A DNA stretch of 7,312 nt, taken from assembly GCA_003132905.1 (NCBI GenBank), contig PKZC01000243.1:1-7312 (forward strand), read 5' to 3'. Of the stretch, positions 7,092 to 7,312 are shown piece after piece (the first letter of the stretch is position 1; each line of letters starts with the position of its first letter). The DNA is from Bryobacterales bacterium. GTDB lineage: Bacteria; Acidobacteriota; Terriglobia; Bryobacterales; Bryobacteraceae. The notes under the pieces are model-generated. The model searched no databases, was not told where the DNA came from, and worked only from the letters and a program-made list of their open reading frames with translations. The position numbers were made by a program, and so were the translations under genes.

Positions 7092-7312
7092 CACGATAAC
7101 GAGCCCAAATCCGGCCAAAGGACGCCCCTGGAAAAGCTGGCGCAAAACATCCAGGAAGCTTTTCTAAACAATGCGCGCAAGGATAAGACGTTCCTGACCA
7201 TCTATTTGATGAGTGGCGTGAAGCTTTCCGGCCGCATCAAAAGTTTCGATAAGTATTCGGTGGTGCTGGAGACCAACAATCAGGAGCAGCTTATTTTTAA
7301 GCACGCCATCTC
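7074..7312 (+). CDS. hfq: RNA chaperone Hfq, 3' end cut off by the window
   Basis: The hexameric Sm-like RNA chaperone that pairs small RNAs with mRNAs in post-transcriptional control. From the GTG at 7074, 79 complete codons are visible. [14 protein letters not shown] matches the first helix and the basic rim of E. coli Hfq (SLQDPFLNALRRER), with RKDK replacing [24 protein letters not shown] is Sm1, keeping the distal-face Tyr and the GxKLxGxIxSFD core. QLIFKHAIS is Sm2, with the diagnostic KHAIS and Phe for the usual Tyr. Only a few core residues and any C-terminal tail are missing beyond 7312. The N-terminal lead before the first helix is about 22 residues from GTG 7074, longer than in E. 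coli. GTG 7074 is the only standard start codon near the core in this frame, but no Shine-Dalgarno precedes it, so the annotated 5' end is provisional. Identity is secure; the start is not. Confidence 0.9.
   Translation, partial: MGGITIHDNEPKSGQRTPLEKLAQNIQEAFLNNARKDKTFLTIYLMSGVKLSGRIKSFDKYSVVLETNNQEQLIFKHAI

Noticed and set aside
7048..7170. ATG at 7048 as the hfq start
   Set aside because: It is in a different frame from the Hfq core, and its frame runs into a stop after a short meaningless peptide.

Overview
This 7.3 kb window looks like chromosomal DNA from a moderately GC-rich bacterium. My best guess is an Acidobacteriota member. This rests on general codon and gene style and on the Hfq sequence (RKDK rim, long N-terminal lead), so it is an inference only. 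Coding density is high. There is no tRNA or rRNA gene, CRISPR array, transposase or obvious insertion-sequence end.

Layout. On the minus strand (42-719) lies a complete L-2-haloacid dehalogenase of the HAD superfamily. Across a 71-base divergent gap starts a plus-strand run: a family 2 glycosyltransferase (791-1573), then a copper-type P1B ATPase with an N-terminal YHS plus heavy-metal-binding module (1641-3878). A PHP-fold phosphoesterase (3875-4720) overlaps the ATPase by 4 bases. A sarcosine-oxidase-like FAD amine oxidase (4720-5823) overlaps the PHP gene by 1 base. Next come three small genes of unknown function (5882-6139, 6123-6590, 6569-6952), each overlapping the next by 17-22 bases. 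The first resembles DUF3467; the other two I do not recognise by name. The window ends inside hfq (about 7074 to past 7312), the RNA chaperone gene.

How they fit together. The ATPase-PHP-oxidase overlaps imply one translationally coupled transcript, although copper export, nucleotide phosphate hydrolysis and amine oxidation share no obvious pathway. The small three-gene cassette has its own strong ribosome binding sites. By hand count on sampled lines it is lower in GC (about 47-57%) than the ATPase (68% on one line), though close to the oxidase (57% on one line). It is the best candidate in the window for an undescribed accessory unit.

Two translation-initiation regions deserve attention. 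In the copper ATPase leader, a good Shine-Dalgarno lies 40 bases upstream of the ATG with a hairpin between them. At hfq, the only strong Shine-Dalgarno is spaced for an ATT codon, while the only standard start codon (GTG) lies inside a small hairpin. All identifications come from reading motifs; no database search was run.
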